Shown: piece after piece, positions 17,304 to 26,055 of the stretch
Layout of the letters: each line of letters begins with the position of its first letter
Position numbering within the stretch: the stretch's first letter is position 1
Assembly (NCBI GenBank): GCA_965249185.1
Contig: CBDFLS010000001.1
Location: 310,001 to 374,000 of the forward strand
Reading direction: 5' to 3'
Source: CBDFLS01 sp965249185
GTDB lineage: Bacteria; Chloroflexota; Dehalococcoidia; Lucifugimonadales; Australimonadaceae
Length of the DNA stretch: 64,000 bases
Notes under the pieces: model-generated
Databases searched by the model: none
The model's input: only the letters and a program-made list of their open reading frames with translations
What the model was told of the DNA's origin: nothing
Made by a program: the position numbers and the translations under genes

Positions 17304-18470
17304 ATGGACCTGAAAGCCGCCGCCCGCGAACGTCTGGACCAGTCCAAAGACGAGCTGGTCGCCCTCAGTCACCGGATCCACGCCACGCCCGAAGTGGGCT
17401 TTGAGGAGGAGCACGCCTCCACGTGGCTCTCGGAGGTCCTCGACGGCGCGGGCTTCGCCGTTCAGCGCGGGGTCTTCGATCTGCCGACGGCCTTTATCGC
17501 GCGGGCGGGCTCGGGCCCACTCCACGTGGCCATCTGCGCCGAGTACGACTCCCTGCCGGCCATCGGCCACGCTTGCGGCCACAACGTTATCGCGGCCACG
17601 TCCGTGGGCGCCGCCCTGGCCGCCGCGCGCATCGCCGACGATATAGGCCTAACGGTGAGCGTTATCGGCACCCCGGGGGAGGAGGTGCTGGATGGGGGCG
17701 GCAAGATTCTGCTGCTGGAGCGTGGCGCCTTCAAGGGCGTTCACGCGGCGATGATGGTCCATCCGGCCCCCCTGGATATGGCAGAGATGCCGATCATCGC
17801 GGCCTCGGCCTACCGCATTCGCTACAAGGGCAAGTCGGCCCACGCCTCGGCCTTCCCCGAACACGGCATCAACGCGGCCGACGCGCTCACCGTTGCCCAG
17901 ACCGCCATCGGTCTGCTGCGCCAGCACCTGCGCCCCACCGACCGGGTCCACGGCATCGTCACCAAGGGAGGCGACGCCGCCAACATCATTCCCGCCGACA
18001 CCTCGGCGCACTACTACGTCCGGGCCCAGACGCTGGAGGACTTGGAGGAGGTGCAGCAGAAGGTGTTCCGGTGCTTCGAGGCCGGCGCCATGGCCACGGG
18101 GTCCACGCTGGAGATCACCGGAGGCCAGCGGCCCTACGCCCAGATGCGCCACGACCCCGACATGGCCGCCGCATACCGGCGCAACGCCGAAGGGGTGGGA
18201 CGCGTCTTCCCCGACCTGGGCCTCCTGGGGCAGCGGGCGGCCGCATCTACCGATATGGGCAACGTATCCCTGGCCATGCCCGCCATCCATCCCTCCATCG
18301 GGCTCAACTCGCTGCCCGCGGTGAACCACCAGCCGGAGTTCACGGCCCACTGCGCGACCGAGGTAGCGGACCATGCGCTTATGGACGGCGCGCTGGCCAT
18401 GGCCTGGACCATGATTGATATGGCCACCGACAGCCCTATACGCGACCGGTTGCTGGGTTCGGCGGGCTGA
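17304..18470 (+). CDS. M20-family metal-dependent amidohydrolase (M20D/AbgB-like)
   Basis: 388 residues. The metallo-exopeptidase core shows AEYDSLPAIGHACGHN (metal Asp and His pair), the PGEEVLDGG glutamates, and HPAP followed by the dimerisation domain (RYKGKSAHASAFPEHGINAADA). This is the pattern of M20D amidohydrolases that split N-acyl or N-aryl amino acids. The particular substrate cannot be told. The start at 17304 is preceded by GGAGG at 17294-17298; two in-frame starts further up lack this. It converges with superoxide dismutase across a shared terminator. Confidence 0.9.
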   Translation: MDLKAAARERLDQSKDELVALSHRIHATPEVGFEEEHASTWLSEVLDGAGFAVQRGVFDLPTAFIARAGSGPLHVAICAEYDSLPAIGHACGHNVIAATSVGAALAAARIADDIGLTVSVIGTPGEEVLDGGGKILLLERGAFKGVHAAMMVHPAPLDMAEMPIIAASAYRIRYKGKSAHASAFPEHGINAADALTVAQTAIGLLRQHLRPTDRVHGIVTKGGDAANIIPADTSAHYYVRAQTLEDLEEVQQKVFRCFEAGAMATGSTLEITGGQRPYAQMRHDPDMAAAYRRNAEGVGRVFPDLGLLGQRAAASTDMGNVSLAMPAIHPSIGLNSLPAVNHQPEFTAHCATEVADHALMDGALAMAWTMIDMATDSPIRDRLLGSAG

Positions 18471-18518
18471 GGCCCTGCCCTTCATTCGTGGGCGCGGGTG
18501 CGTCCGGCGGAACAGAGA

Positions 18519-18553
18519 GACGCGGAGCGGGACATGACATTCCGCTCCGCGTC
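18519..18553. terminator. Shared terminator between convergent genes
   Basis: GACGCGGAGCGG and CCGCTCCGCGTC form a 12-bp stem around an 11-base loop, between the stop codons of the amidohydrolase (plus) and superoxide dismutase (minus). It is symmetric and can serve both directions. Confidence 0.75.
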
Positions 18554-18581
18554 CCGTTAAGCGAGGGCCGGGCCCTCTTCT

Positions 18582-19172
18582 CTAGCCGAGCCTGCTCGCC
18601 ACCGCGCTCCAGCCGATATTCTTGAAGTAGGCGTCGATGTAGGCACCACGGCCGGCGGGGTTCGTGGTCCAGTCCACCGAGAAGGCGTGCTCCCACACAT
18701 CCATGATCAAGATGGGCTTGTAGCCGGCCGGGTGGCCCGTCTCGTGCATGTCGATCCAATGGTTGCTCAGCGCTCCCGTGGAGGAGTCCTGGAAGAGCAC
18801 GGCCCAGCCCACGCCCCGCAGCTTGCCGATGGCGGTGAACTCTTCCTTCCATTTCTCCACGGAGCCGAAGCTCTGCTGAAGCGCCGAGGCCAGCGCCGCC
18901 GGGGCATCGCCGCTGGTGGGCTTCATCGCCTCGAAGTACCCCTCGTGGAGCACCATGCCGTTGTACTCGAACCCCTTGCGCCGCACCAGCTCGGCGAAGA
19001 CGGGGTTGCCGGCGGCCTGTCCCGCATCCAGCAGCGCCCTGGTCTCCTTATTGAGCCGGTTGACGTTGTTGACGTAGCCCTCGTAGAGGGCCCAGTGGAG
19101 CGCGATCTGGTCTTCGGAGATGCCGTCCAGTCCCGTGGGGCGGAACTGGGTCTTGGGAGCGTAGTCGGCCAT
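18582..19172 (-). CDS. Superoxide dismutase, Fe/Mn family
   Basis: 196 residues. It dismutates superoxide in the cytoplasm. The four metal ligands are visible: His26 (ALHWALYEGYV), His76 (NGMVLHEGYF), Asp158 and His162 (DVWEHAFSVDW). The second-ligand context with FEYNGMVLHE differs from the usual NHTFYW and recalls a divergent Fe/Mn branch, so metal preference cannot be told. The start MADYAPK is preceded by AAAAAGGAGTC on the minus strand; a longer in-frame extension has a basic, unrelated composition. It is next to hemL and could be read through from the tetrapyrrole operon, though the 100-base gap allows its own promoter. Confidence 0.93.
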   Translation of the reverse strand: MADYAPKTQFRPTGLDGISEDQIALHWALYEGYVNNVNRLNKETRALLDAGQAAGNPVFAELVRRKGFEYNGMVLHEGYFEAMKPTSGDAPAALASALQQSFGSVEKWKEEFTAIGKLRGVGWAVLFQDSSTGALSNHWIDMHETGHPAGYKPILIMDVWEHAFSVDWTTNPAGRGAYIDAYFKNIGWSAVASRLG

Positions 19173-19272
19173 AATTGACTCCTTTTTCTGGTTGGTGCGC
19201 GAGGAGCAGGTTAGCAGGACGTCCAGCCTGGGGCAAGTGCCACGCACGAAGCGATATCGGGCCTGTGGCCGC

Positions 19273-20553
19273 CTAGAGGGCCAGCGCCTCTCCGGCCAGC
19301 CTCGCGGCACGGTCGATGTCGTCCGGGGTGTGGGCCAGCGAGACGAAGGCCGCCTCGAACTGCGAGGGGGCCGTGTACACTCCACGCTCCAGCAGGCCGT
19401 GGAAGAGGCGGGAGTAGGCGCCGGTGTCTACGGAGGTCACGTCGGCCCACGTGCGCACCGGGCCCGGCGTGCGGAAGGCGGTGAGCATGGAGCCCACTCG
19501 GTTCACCGTCATGGCCACGCCGGCTTTCCGAGCCGCTTCCTGAAGCCCGCGCTCCATCCGGGCGCCCAGCGCCCCGAGGGTGCCGTACGCGCCGGGCTGC
19601 TGAAGCTGCGTGATGCAGGCGATGCCCGCCGCCACGGCCAGCGGGTTGCCGGAGAGGGTGCCGGCCTGGTAGACGGGGCCCAGCGGCGCCACCAGCTCCA
19701 TGATGTCGCGGCGGCCACCGTAGGCGCCCACGGGCAGCCCGCCGCCGATGACCTTGCCGAGGCACGTGAGGTCGGGCGTGACGCCGTAGAGCGCCTGAGC
19801 GCCGCCGTAGGCCACCCGGAAGCCGGTGATCACCTCGTCGAAGATGAGCAGGACGCCGTGCTCCAGCGTAAGCCGCCGCAGGCCCGGCAGGAACTCCGGC
19901 TCCGGGGACACAACGCCCATGTTGCCCGCCACCGGCTCCACGATGACGGCCGCCACCTGGCCCCGATAGGCCTCCAGGAGCGCCTCCACCGTGTCCAAAC
20001 GGTTGTACTCGGCCACCAGCGTCTCGGCGGCGTGGGAGGCCGGGACGCCGGCGCTGGTGGGCACGCCGTGGGTGGCCGCGCCGGAGCCGGCCTCGACCAG
20101 CAGGCCGTCGGCGTGGCCGTGGTAGCAGCCGCTGAACTTGATGAGCTTATCGCGGCGGGTAAACGCCCGGGCCACGCGGATGGCGCTCATGGCCGCCTCG
20201 GTACCGGAGCTGACCAGCCGCACCAGCTCCATGGATGGCACCGCCTGGGCGATGAGCTCCGCCAGCTCCACCTCGGACCCGGTGGGCGCACCGAAGCTGG
20301 TGCCGAGGGCGGCCGCCTCCTGGACCGCCCGCACCACCGCCGGATGGGCGTGGCCCAGGATGAGCGGGCCCCAGGAGCCCAGGAAGTCCAGGTACTCGTT
20401 GCCGTCGGCGTCCCAGACGCGGGCGCCCTGCCCCCGCACGATGAAGGGTGGCTGGCCGCCCACGCCGCCGAAGGAGCGCACCGGGCTGTTCACGCCGCCG
20501 GGCATGACTCGCTGCGCGCGGGCGAAGAGGGACTGGGAGCGGGAGTGGTCCAA
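19273..20553 (-). CDS. hemL: Glutamate-1-semialdehyde 2,1-aminomutase
   Basis: 426 residues, a PLP enzyme making 5-aminolevulinate from glutamate-1-semialdehyde. The PLP Lys is K267 in CLGKVIGGGLPVGAYGG, with the Asp of LLIFDEVITGFRV. The N-terminus DHSRSQSLFARAQRVMPGGVNSP matches the family. The start codon appears to be TTG, and no clear ribosome-binding site precedes it, so the exact start is uncertain. Last gene of the tetrapyrrole operon, 92 bases after hemB. Confidence 0.96.
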   Translation of the reverse strand: MDHSRSQSLFARAQRVMPGGVNSPVRSFGGVGGQPPFIVRGQGARVWDADGNEYLDFLGSWGPLILGHAHPAVVRAVQEAAALGTSFGAPTGSEVELAELIAQAVPSMELVRLVSSGTEAAMSAIRVARAFTRRDKLIKFSGCYHGHADGLLVEAGSGAATHGVPTSAGVPASHAAETLVAEYNRLDTVEALLEAYRGQVAAVIVEPVAGNMGVVSPEPEFLPGLRRLTLEHGVLLIFDEVITGFRVAYGGAQALYGVTPDLTCLGKVIGGGLPVGAYGGRRDIMELVAPLGPVYQAGTLSGNPLAVAAGIACITQLQQPGAYGTLGALGARMERGLQEAARKAGVAMTVNRVGSMLTAFRTPGPVRTWADVTSVDTGAYSRLFHGLLERGVYTAPSQFEAAFVSLAHTPDDIDRAARLAGEALAL

Positions 20554-20645
20554 TGGTTTATCTCAGGAGGTTAAGAGGCGTCATTCACCGTCGGCCAGAT
20601 CGCAAGGGCTCAACGTTGGAAGGAACACGCGGGTCTCGCCACGCC

Positions 20646-21680
20646 TCACACCCCTGCCCGCAGGAGCCGCGCGGCCTCCTTGGCGTGGTAGGTGATGATG
20701 ATGCCCGCGCCCGCGCGCTTGATGGCGGTGAGTACCTCCATCATGGCCTGGGACTCGTCCAGCCAGCCGCTCTGTCCGGCGGCCTTGACCATGGCGTACT
20801 CGCCCGAGACGTTGTACGCCACCAGCGGGTGATCGAACCGCTCGCGGGCGCGGGCCAGCACGTCGAGATAGGCCAGCGCCGGCTTCACCATGAGCAGGTC
20901 GGCGCCCTCGGCGGCGTCCTGCTCCAGCTCGCGGAGCGCCTCGCGGGCGTTGGCGGCGTCCATCTGGTAGCCCCGCCGGTCGCCGAAGCCGGGGGTGGAG
21001 TCGGCGGCCACACGGAACGGACCGTAGAAGGCCGAAGCGAACTTGGAGGCGTAGGCCAGAATGGCCACGTCCGGGTAACCGGCGGCATCCAGCGCGCCAC
21101 GAATGGCCTGCACCTGGCCGTCCATCATCGCCGAGGGGCCCACGATGTCCGCGCCCGCCGCGGCATGGGACACGGCTATCTGGCCCAGCAGCTCCAGGGT
21201 GCGGTCGTTGTCCACGTCGCCGCCGCTGGAGAGCACGCCGCAGTGGCCGTGGTCGGTGTATTCGCACAGGCAGACGTCGGTGACCACCACCATCTCCGGC
21301 GCGGCCTGCTTGATCGCCTCGACGGCCTCCTGGACGATCCCTTGGGGGTCATAGGCCTCGGAGCCCTGGGCGTCCTTATGGGCGGGCAGGCCGAAGAGGA
21401 GCACGGCGGGGATACCCAGGTCCTGGGCCTCCGCCACCTCCTGCAGCAGGTAGTCCAGCGAGAGCTGGGACTGGCCGGGCATGGGCTCGATGGGCGTGCG
21501 TACGCTGCGGCCGTGGGCGACGAAGAGCGGGTAGACGAAGTCCGCGGGCGAAAGGACCGTCTCGCGCACCATGCGCCGCAGGCCCGGGGTCCGGCGCAGC
21601 CGGCGCAGCCGGACGCTGGGGAACGAGCCCTTCGCTTCGGAAGATGTCTCGCGGCGGTAACCGCTCAGCACATTTGCCAT
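20646..21680 (-). CDS. hemB: Porphobilinogen synthase (delta-aminolevulinate dehydratase)
   Basis: 344 residues. It condenses two 5-aminolevulinates to porphobilinogen. Active-site lysines are K213 (YASKFASAFYGPFR) and K266 (MVKPALAYLD). The cysteine-rich metal segment TDVCLCEYTDHGHCGVL indicates a zinc-dependent form. The ATG is 1 base from the stop of the upstream cobA-hemD gene, so the two are translationally coupled. Confidence 0.97.
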   Translation of the reverse strand: MANVLSGYRRETSSEAKGSFPSVRLRRLRRTPGLRRMVRETVLSPADFVYPLFVAHGRSVRTPIEPMPGQSQLSLDYLLQEVAEAQDLGIPAVLLFGLPAHKDAQGSEAYDPQGIVQEAVEAIKQAAPEMVVVTDVCLCEYTDHGHCGVLSSGGDVDNDRTLELLGQIAVSHAAAGADIVGPSAMMDGQVQAIRGALDAAGYPDVAILAYASKFASAFYGPFRVAADSTPGFGDRRGYQMDAANAREALRELEQDAAEGADLLMVKPALAYLDVLARARERFDHPLVAYNVSGEYAMVKAAGQSGWLDESQAMMEVLTAIKRAGAGIIITYHAKEAARLLRAGV

Positions 21681-21681
21681 C

Positions 21682-23214
21682 TTACCGCTCCTGGGCCACG
21701 TCTGCGTAGCGCTCCACCAGCGCCTTCACCACGCCGGGCACCGTATGCTCCCTCGCCTCCACATCGACCCGCACGCCCAGCTCGGCGGCGGTCCGGCTGG
21801 TGACCGGACCGATGGAGACGACGACCACGCCGTCCAAGAGCGCCAGGTCGCCGTCCAACAACTCGACCAGATTGCGGACGGTCGAGGAGCTGGTGAAGGT
21901 GGCCACATCAATCGTACCAGAAGAGAGCGTCTCCCTGGCGCGGTGGGAGGCATCCGCCGGCGTCACGGTTCGGTATGCAGTCACCTGGTCCACCTCGGCG
22001 CCCAGCGCCCGCAGACCGTCGGGCAGCGTCTCCTGACCGATGTCGGCTCGGGGCAGCAAGACCTTGGCGCCCTCCATGGAGTAGCGCCGGAACCCTTCAG
22101 CCACCGCTTCCGAGGTATACGTATCGGGCACGAAGTCGGCCACCACGCCCCGCTCCAGCAGCGCCGCGGCCGTGGCCGGGCCGATTGCGGCGACCCGGGC
22201 CGGTCCTAACGCCCGCGCATCGCGGCCCAACGCCCGCAGGCGGTCAAAGGCGGCCTCGACACCGTTGGCGCTCGTAAAGACCAGCCAGTGGTAGTCGTGC
22301 GCCCAGGTCAGAGCGGCATCCAGCTCGGCGTAGCCTTCCAGCGGCAATATCCGGACGGTGGGCAGCTCCACCGGCTCCGCGCCCTGAGCGGCCAGGAGAT
22401 GGCTGAGGACGCCCGCCTGAGCGCGCGAGCGGGTGACCAGCACCCGCTTGCCGAAGAGGGGGCGGATATCGAACCAGCGAAGGGACTCGCGCAGGCGGAC
22501 CACCTCGCCAACGACGGTGACCACCGGCGACGCGAGCCCGGCCTGCCGGCCGCGCTCGACGATATCGGCCAGTGTGCCCACGACGGTGCGCTGCTGGGGG
22601 AGCGTGCCCCACTGGGTGACGGCCACCGGCTCATCGGGCGGACGGCCGTGCTCCATCAGCGCATGGACGATGCCCGGAAGGGCCTTCCAACCCATGAGCA
22701 CCACCAGCGTGCCGGGCATGGCGGCCAGGGCGGCCCAGTCCAGCGCGGGCTCCGGTTTGCCCGGGTCCTCGCTGCCACTGACGACGGTGAAGGCCGAGGC
22801 CGCGCCCCGGTGGGTCACGGGTATGCCCGCGTAGGCCGGCGCGGCCACGGCCGAGGTGACGCCGGGCACCACCTCGAAGGGCACGCCCGCGGCGCCGAGC
22901 GCCTGGAGCTCCTCGCCGCCCCGGCCATAGACGAAGGGGTCGCCCCCCTTCAACCGCACCACGGTCTTGCCCGCCAGGGCCGCCTCCACGAGCAGGTTGT
23001 TGATGGCCTCCTGGAGACCGGCGGGCGTCTCGGGGTCCTTGCCCATGAACACCCGCTCCGCCGAAGGGGGCGCCAGGTCCAGCAGGCTGGCGTTGGAGAG
23101 GCGGTCGTAGACGACCAGCTCCGCCCGCCCAAGGCACTCGGCCCCCCGCACGGTGATGAGCCCGGGGTCGCCCGGGCCGGCGCCCACTAGATAGACGGTG
23201 CCTGCCCCGCTCAC
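21682..23214 (-). CDS. cobA-hemD: Fused uroporphyrinogen-III C-methyltransferase / uroporphyrinogen-III synthase
   Basis: 510 residues from a GTG that overlaps the hemC stop (GTGA). The N-terminal ~245 residues are a SUMT (CobA) domain with VGAGPGDPGLITVRG, the KGGDPFVYGRGGEE motif and GIPVTHRG. It methylates uroporphyrinogen III to precorrin-2. From ~260 a HemD domain (GKRVLVTRSRAQAGVLSHLL ... VVSIGPVTSRTAAELGV) closes hydroxymethylbilane to uroporphyrinogen III. This fusion is known from clostridia and related bacteria. The order methylase then synthase channels flux towards siroheme rather than coproporphyrin. Confidence 0.95.
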   Translation of the reverse strand: MSGAGTVYLVGAGPGDPGLITVRGAECLGRAELVVYDRLSNASLLDLAPPSAERVFMGKDPETPAGLQEAINNLLVEAALAGKTVVRLKGGDPFVYGRGGEELQALGAAGVPFEVVPGVTSAVAAPAYAGIPVTHRGAASAFTVVSGSEDPGKPEPALDWAALAAMPGTLVVLMGWKALPGIVHALMEHGRPPDEPVAVTQWGTLPQQRTVVGTLADIVERGRQAGLASPVVTVVGEVVRLRESLRWFDIRPLFGKRVLVTRSRAQAGVLSHLLAAQGAEPVELPTVRILPLEGYAELDAALTWAHDYHWLVFTSANGVEAAFDRLRALGRDARALGPARVAAIGPATAAALLERGVVADFVPDTYTSEAVAEGFRRYSMEGAKVLLPRADIGQETLPDGLRALGAEVDQVTAYRTVTPADASHRARETLSSGTIDVATFTSSSTVRNLVELLDGDLALLDGVVVVSIGPVTSRTAAELGVRVDVEAREHTVPGVVKALVERYADVAQER

Positions 23215-24140
23215 GACGTGCGCTCCACGCCCATGAGCGCGCCCGCCCCGCGATCGAGGAGGCCCTGGTAGGCGGCCCTGCCCGCCCCTTCCGGGTCCAC
23301 AGCGGGCCACTCGATGCTCACGCGGTGGACGACGGAGCCATCGGGGGCGGCGGCGGCCAACAGCCGCAGGCTGTCACCGTGGACGGTGGCCAGGGCCCCC
23401 AGGGGCATCTGGCAGCCGCCGCCGCCGGCGCGGAGCACCCACCGCTCCGCCTTCACGGCCACGGCCGTATCGAAGTCCTCCAGCTCATGGGCCAGCGCCA
23501 GCAAGTCGGCGTCCACGGTCCTGACCTCCAATGCCAGCGCACCCTGGCCCGGATCGGGGGTGCAGACGTCGGGCGCCAGGTACTCCGCCACCCGCGCTTC
23601 CAGCCCAAGCCGGACCAGGCCGGCCGCCGCCAGCACCGTGCCATCGTAGTCGTCGCCGGTAGACTTCGCGAGACGCGTCTGCACGTTGCCTCGAATAGGC
23701 GTAAAGGCGAGGTCGGGCCGGAGCGCGCGGAGCTGGGCCTCCCGGCGGGGGCTGCTGGTGCCGATTCGAGCGCCGGCGGGAAGCTCCGCCAGCGGCGCGT
23801 CCCATCGGTCCACCAGCACGTCGCGGGGGTCGGCCCGCTCCAGGACCGGCACCACCGTCAGACCCGCCACCTCGTCGGGGGGCAAGTCCTTGAGGCTGTG
23901 GACCGCCAGGTCTATCCTGCCCTCCAGCAGCGCCTCCTCCAGCTCCTTGACGAAGATGCCCCGGCCCAGAGCAGCCAAGGGCGTCTCGGCCTGGCGGTCG
24001 CCTCCGCTGTGGACCACTTCGGCAACGAACTCACTGTCGGGGGCGCGCAGGCGCAGCGCATCGATCACCAACTCCGCCTGCCGGAGGGCGAGCGTGCTGC
24101 CGCGGGTGCCGACCTTGACCACCCTGGCCACGTCACGCAC
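23211..24140 (-). CDS. hemC: Hydroxymethylbilane synthase (porphobilinogen deaminase)
   Basis: 309 residues if started at the GTG at 24140; a second GTG at 24131 gives an N-terminus closer to the family (VARVVKVGTRGS). It polymerises four porphobilinogens. The VGTRGSTLALRQAE and GTSSPRREAQL motifs and the dipyrromethane-binding Cys (C243 in LRAGGGGCQMPLGA) are present. It overlaps the hemA stop by a few bases and the cobA-hemD start by 4 bases, so the genes are tightly coupled. Confidence 0.96.
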   Translation of the reverse strand: MRDVARVVKVGTRGSTLALRQAELVIDALRLRAPDSEFVAEVVHSGGDRQAETPLAALGRGIFVKELEEALLEGRIDLAVHSLKDLPPDEVAGLTVVPVLERADPRDVLVDRWDAPLAELPAGARIGTSSPRREAQLRALRPDLAFTPIRGNVQTRLAKSTGDDYDGTVLAAAGLVRLGLEARVAEYLAPDVCTPDPGQGALALEVRTVDADLLALAHELEDFDTAVAVKAERWVLRAGGGGCQMPLGALATVHGDSLRLLAAAAPDGSVVHRVSIEWPAVDPEGAGRAAYQGLLDRGAGALMGVERTS

Positions 24141-25392
24141 CCTGAGTCTGGTCCAGGCCAAACATCGCCCTGGCGGCATCCGTGTAGGCCCGGTCCTTGC
24201 GCTCGCGGAGCGCCTTCGTCGGCTCGTGCAGCAGCTTCTTCACCAGCGCCTTGCTCAGCGCCTCCACCCGACGGCGCTCGGCGGCCGAAAGGTTGGGCAG
24301 GCGGCGGAGCGTCTGCTGGAGCTCGGCCTCCCGCAACGCCTCGGCCCTATCGCGGATGGCGGCGATGGTGGGGATAACCTCGCGGGAGCTCCACCAGCTC
24401 TGGAAGCGGGCCACCTCCTGCTGCACGATCTCCTCCACCTTGGACACCTCGGCCTGCCGCTCACGACGGTTGGCCTCCGCGACCAGCTCCAGGTCATCGA
24501 TGTCGTAGAGGTGCACGCCCGGAATATCGCCCACGGCGGGGTCCACGTCCCGGGGGACGGCGATATCTATCACCACCAGGGGCCGCTCCGGCCGGAACGC
24601 CATGGCCTCGCGGACCACCGACTCCGTGATGAGAAAGTCGGGCGCCTCGGTGGAGGTGACCGCCACATCCGCGTCTCGCAGCAGCTCCGGGACGTCGGCC
24701 AGGGGGGCGACTTCACCATCCAGCACGGCGGCCAGCTCCTGGGCGTGCTCCCATGTCCGGTTGGCCACCACCAGTGAACCCAGGCCTCCGTCCCGGAGCG
24801 CCTGGGCCGCCAGCTTGCTCGCCTCGCCGACGCCCACCACGAGGGCCCGGCGGCCGCGCAGGTCGCCGAGCACCCGGCGGGCCGTCTCCACGCAGGCCCT
24901 GCTCACGGAGAGGGCGTTGCGGCCGATGGCCGTCTCCCGGCGGGCACGCTTGCCGACCCGGAGCGCTTGGTGAAACAGGCGCGTCAGCACGCCACGGGCG
25001 ATGCCCTGGGCGGCGGCGGCGCTGTACGCATCGCGCACCTGGCCCAGGATCTCGGACTCGCCCACGATGAGCGAGTCGAGGCTGGAGGCCACCCGGAAGA
25101 GGTGCTCCACCGCCGCCTGCTGCTCGAGGGTGTACAGATACGGGCGCACCTCGGCCATCTCAACGCCGAACTGGGCCTCCAAAAAACCGTCCAGCAAGTC
25201 GCGTCCCTGGCCGGCATCGGGGGCCACCACATAGACCTCGGTCCGGTTACAGGTGGAGAGGACAACAGCGCTCGCGGCCCGCTCCTTCAGGACATCGAGG
25301 GCGCCCGGAAGCTGTGACTTGGTAAGGCTCAACCGCTCGCGGACGGCGAGGGGGGCGGAGCGATGATTGAGTCCGGTGAGGAGGATGCGCAC
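24133..25392 (-). CDS. hemA: Glutamyl-tRNA reductase
   Basis: 419 residues, GTG start. First committed step of the C5 pathway, reducing Glu-tRNA(Glu) to glutamate-1-semialdehyde. The GLNHRSAP motif, catalytic Cys48 in STCNRTEVYV, the SLDSLIVGESEILGQVRDAY segment, the NADPH domain (ALVVGVGEASKLAAQAL) and the C-terminal dimerisation helix are all present. The pairing with hemL confirms the C5 route rather than ALA synthase. It lies 13 bases downstream of the precorrin-2 dehydrogenase gene. Confidence 0.97.
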   Translation of the reverse strand: MRILLTGLNHRSAPLAVRERLSLTKSQLPGALDVLKERAASAVVLSTCNRTEVYVVAPDAGQGRDLLDGFLEAQFGVEMAEVRPYLYTLEQQAAVEHLFRVASSLDSLIVGESEILGQVRDAYSAAAAQGIARGVLTRLFHQALRVGKRARRETAIGRNALSVSRACVETARRVLGDLRGRRALVVGVGEASKLAAQALRDGGLGSLVVANRTWEHAQELAAVLDGEVAPLADVPELLRDADVAVTSTEAPDFLITESVVREAMAFRPERPLVVIDIAVPRDVDPAVGDIPGVHLYDIDDLELVAEANRRERQAEVSKVEEIVQQEVARFQSWWSSREVIPTIAAIRDRAEALREAELQQTLRRLPNLSAAERRRVEALSKALVKKLLHEPTKALRERKDRAYTDAARAMFGLDQTQGA

Positions 25393-25405
25393 GGCGTGCC
25401 TCGCG

Positions 25406-26053
25406 TCAGCTCGAAGGGACCTGCGCGGCCTCTTTGAGGGCCGCCATCAGCCGCCGCTTCGCCTCCGGGCCCCTGCCCGCCTGCACCAGCGCCAGCACCT
25501 CATCGTCCATGGCCCGCTGCCATGCGTCGGGAGGCGCCTGAATCGCCAAAGCCTTCAGCTCCTGACGCGCCTGGACCAGCACCTGACTGGACTGGGCCCA
25601 GTCCAGGCCCGGCCACCGCTCCAGGCCCTCGCGGAGCTTGCGGGCCAGCGCGGGGCTGGTGCCGCTCGTCGAGACAGCGACAATCACTGGGCCTCGCTCG
25701 ACCACCGCCGGAGCGATGAAGTCGCAGCGGGCGGGGTCGTCCACCACGTTCAGCAGCACCCGCGCCTCCCGCGCCTCCTCATGGACCTGCTGGTTGACCG
25801 CCACGTTGTCCGTGGCGGCGATGGCGAGAAAGGCGCCGGCCAGGTCTCCCGGCTCGTAGCGCCGGGGGCGCCAGTGGGCCTCGCCCGCTTGGGCCATCTC
25901 CCGCACCCCCGCCGTGGCCTCAGGGCTTACGAAGACGACGGTGGCGCCACAGTCCAGGAGCTGCCGGCCCTTGCGCTCCGCCACCTCTCCCGCGCCGATG
26001 ACCACGCACGGGCGGCCACGCAGGTCCAGGAAGGCGGGGTAGTAGTCACCCAT
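25406..26053 (-). CDS. Precorrin-2 dehydrogenase (CysG N-terminal / Met8-like)
   Basis: 215 residues. It oxidises precorrin-2 to sirohydrochlorin with NAD and, in bifunctional members, inserts iron to give siroheme. The N-terminal motif VVIGAGEVAERKGRQLLDCGA binds NAD. The VVDDPARCDFIAPAVVERG segment holds the catalytic Asp. STSGTSPALARKLREGLE follows. There is no SUMT domain here because that activity is fused to hemD. It lies 2 bases after the siroheme decarboxylase gene, which ties the pathway to siroheme. Confidence 0.94.
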   Translation of the reverse strand: MGDYYPAFLDLRGRPCVVIGAGEVAERKGRQLLDCGATVVFVSPEATAGVREMAQAGEAHWRPRRYEPGDLAGAFLAIAATDNVAVNQQVHEEAREARVLLNVVDDPARCDFIAPAVVERGPVIVAVSTSGTSPALARKLREGLERWPGLDWAQSSQVLVQARQELKALAIQAPPDAWQRAMDDEVLALVQAGRGPEAKRRLMAALKEAAQVPSS

Positions 26054-26055
26054 GG

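Noticed and set aside
18582..19385. Longer superoxide dismutase with 71 additional N-terminal residues
   Set aside because: The extension is basic and unrelated to the family, and a strong AAGGAG precedes the MADYAPK start.
21682..23310. Longer cobA-hemD start at 23310
   Set aside because: It would overlap hemC by 100 bases with a non-family Arg/Gly-rich leader. The GTG overlapping the hemC stop matches the family N-terminus.
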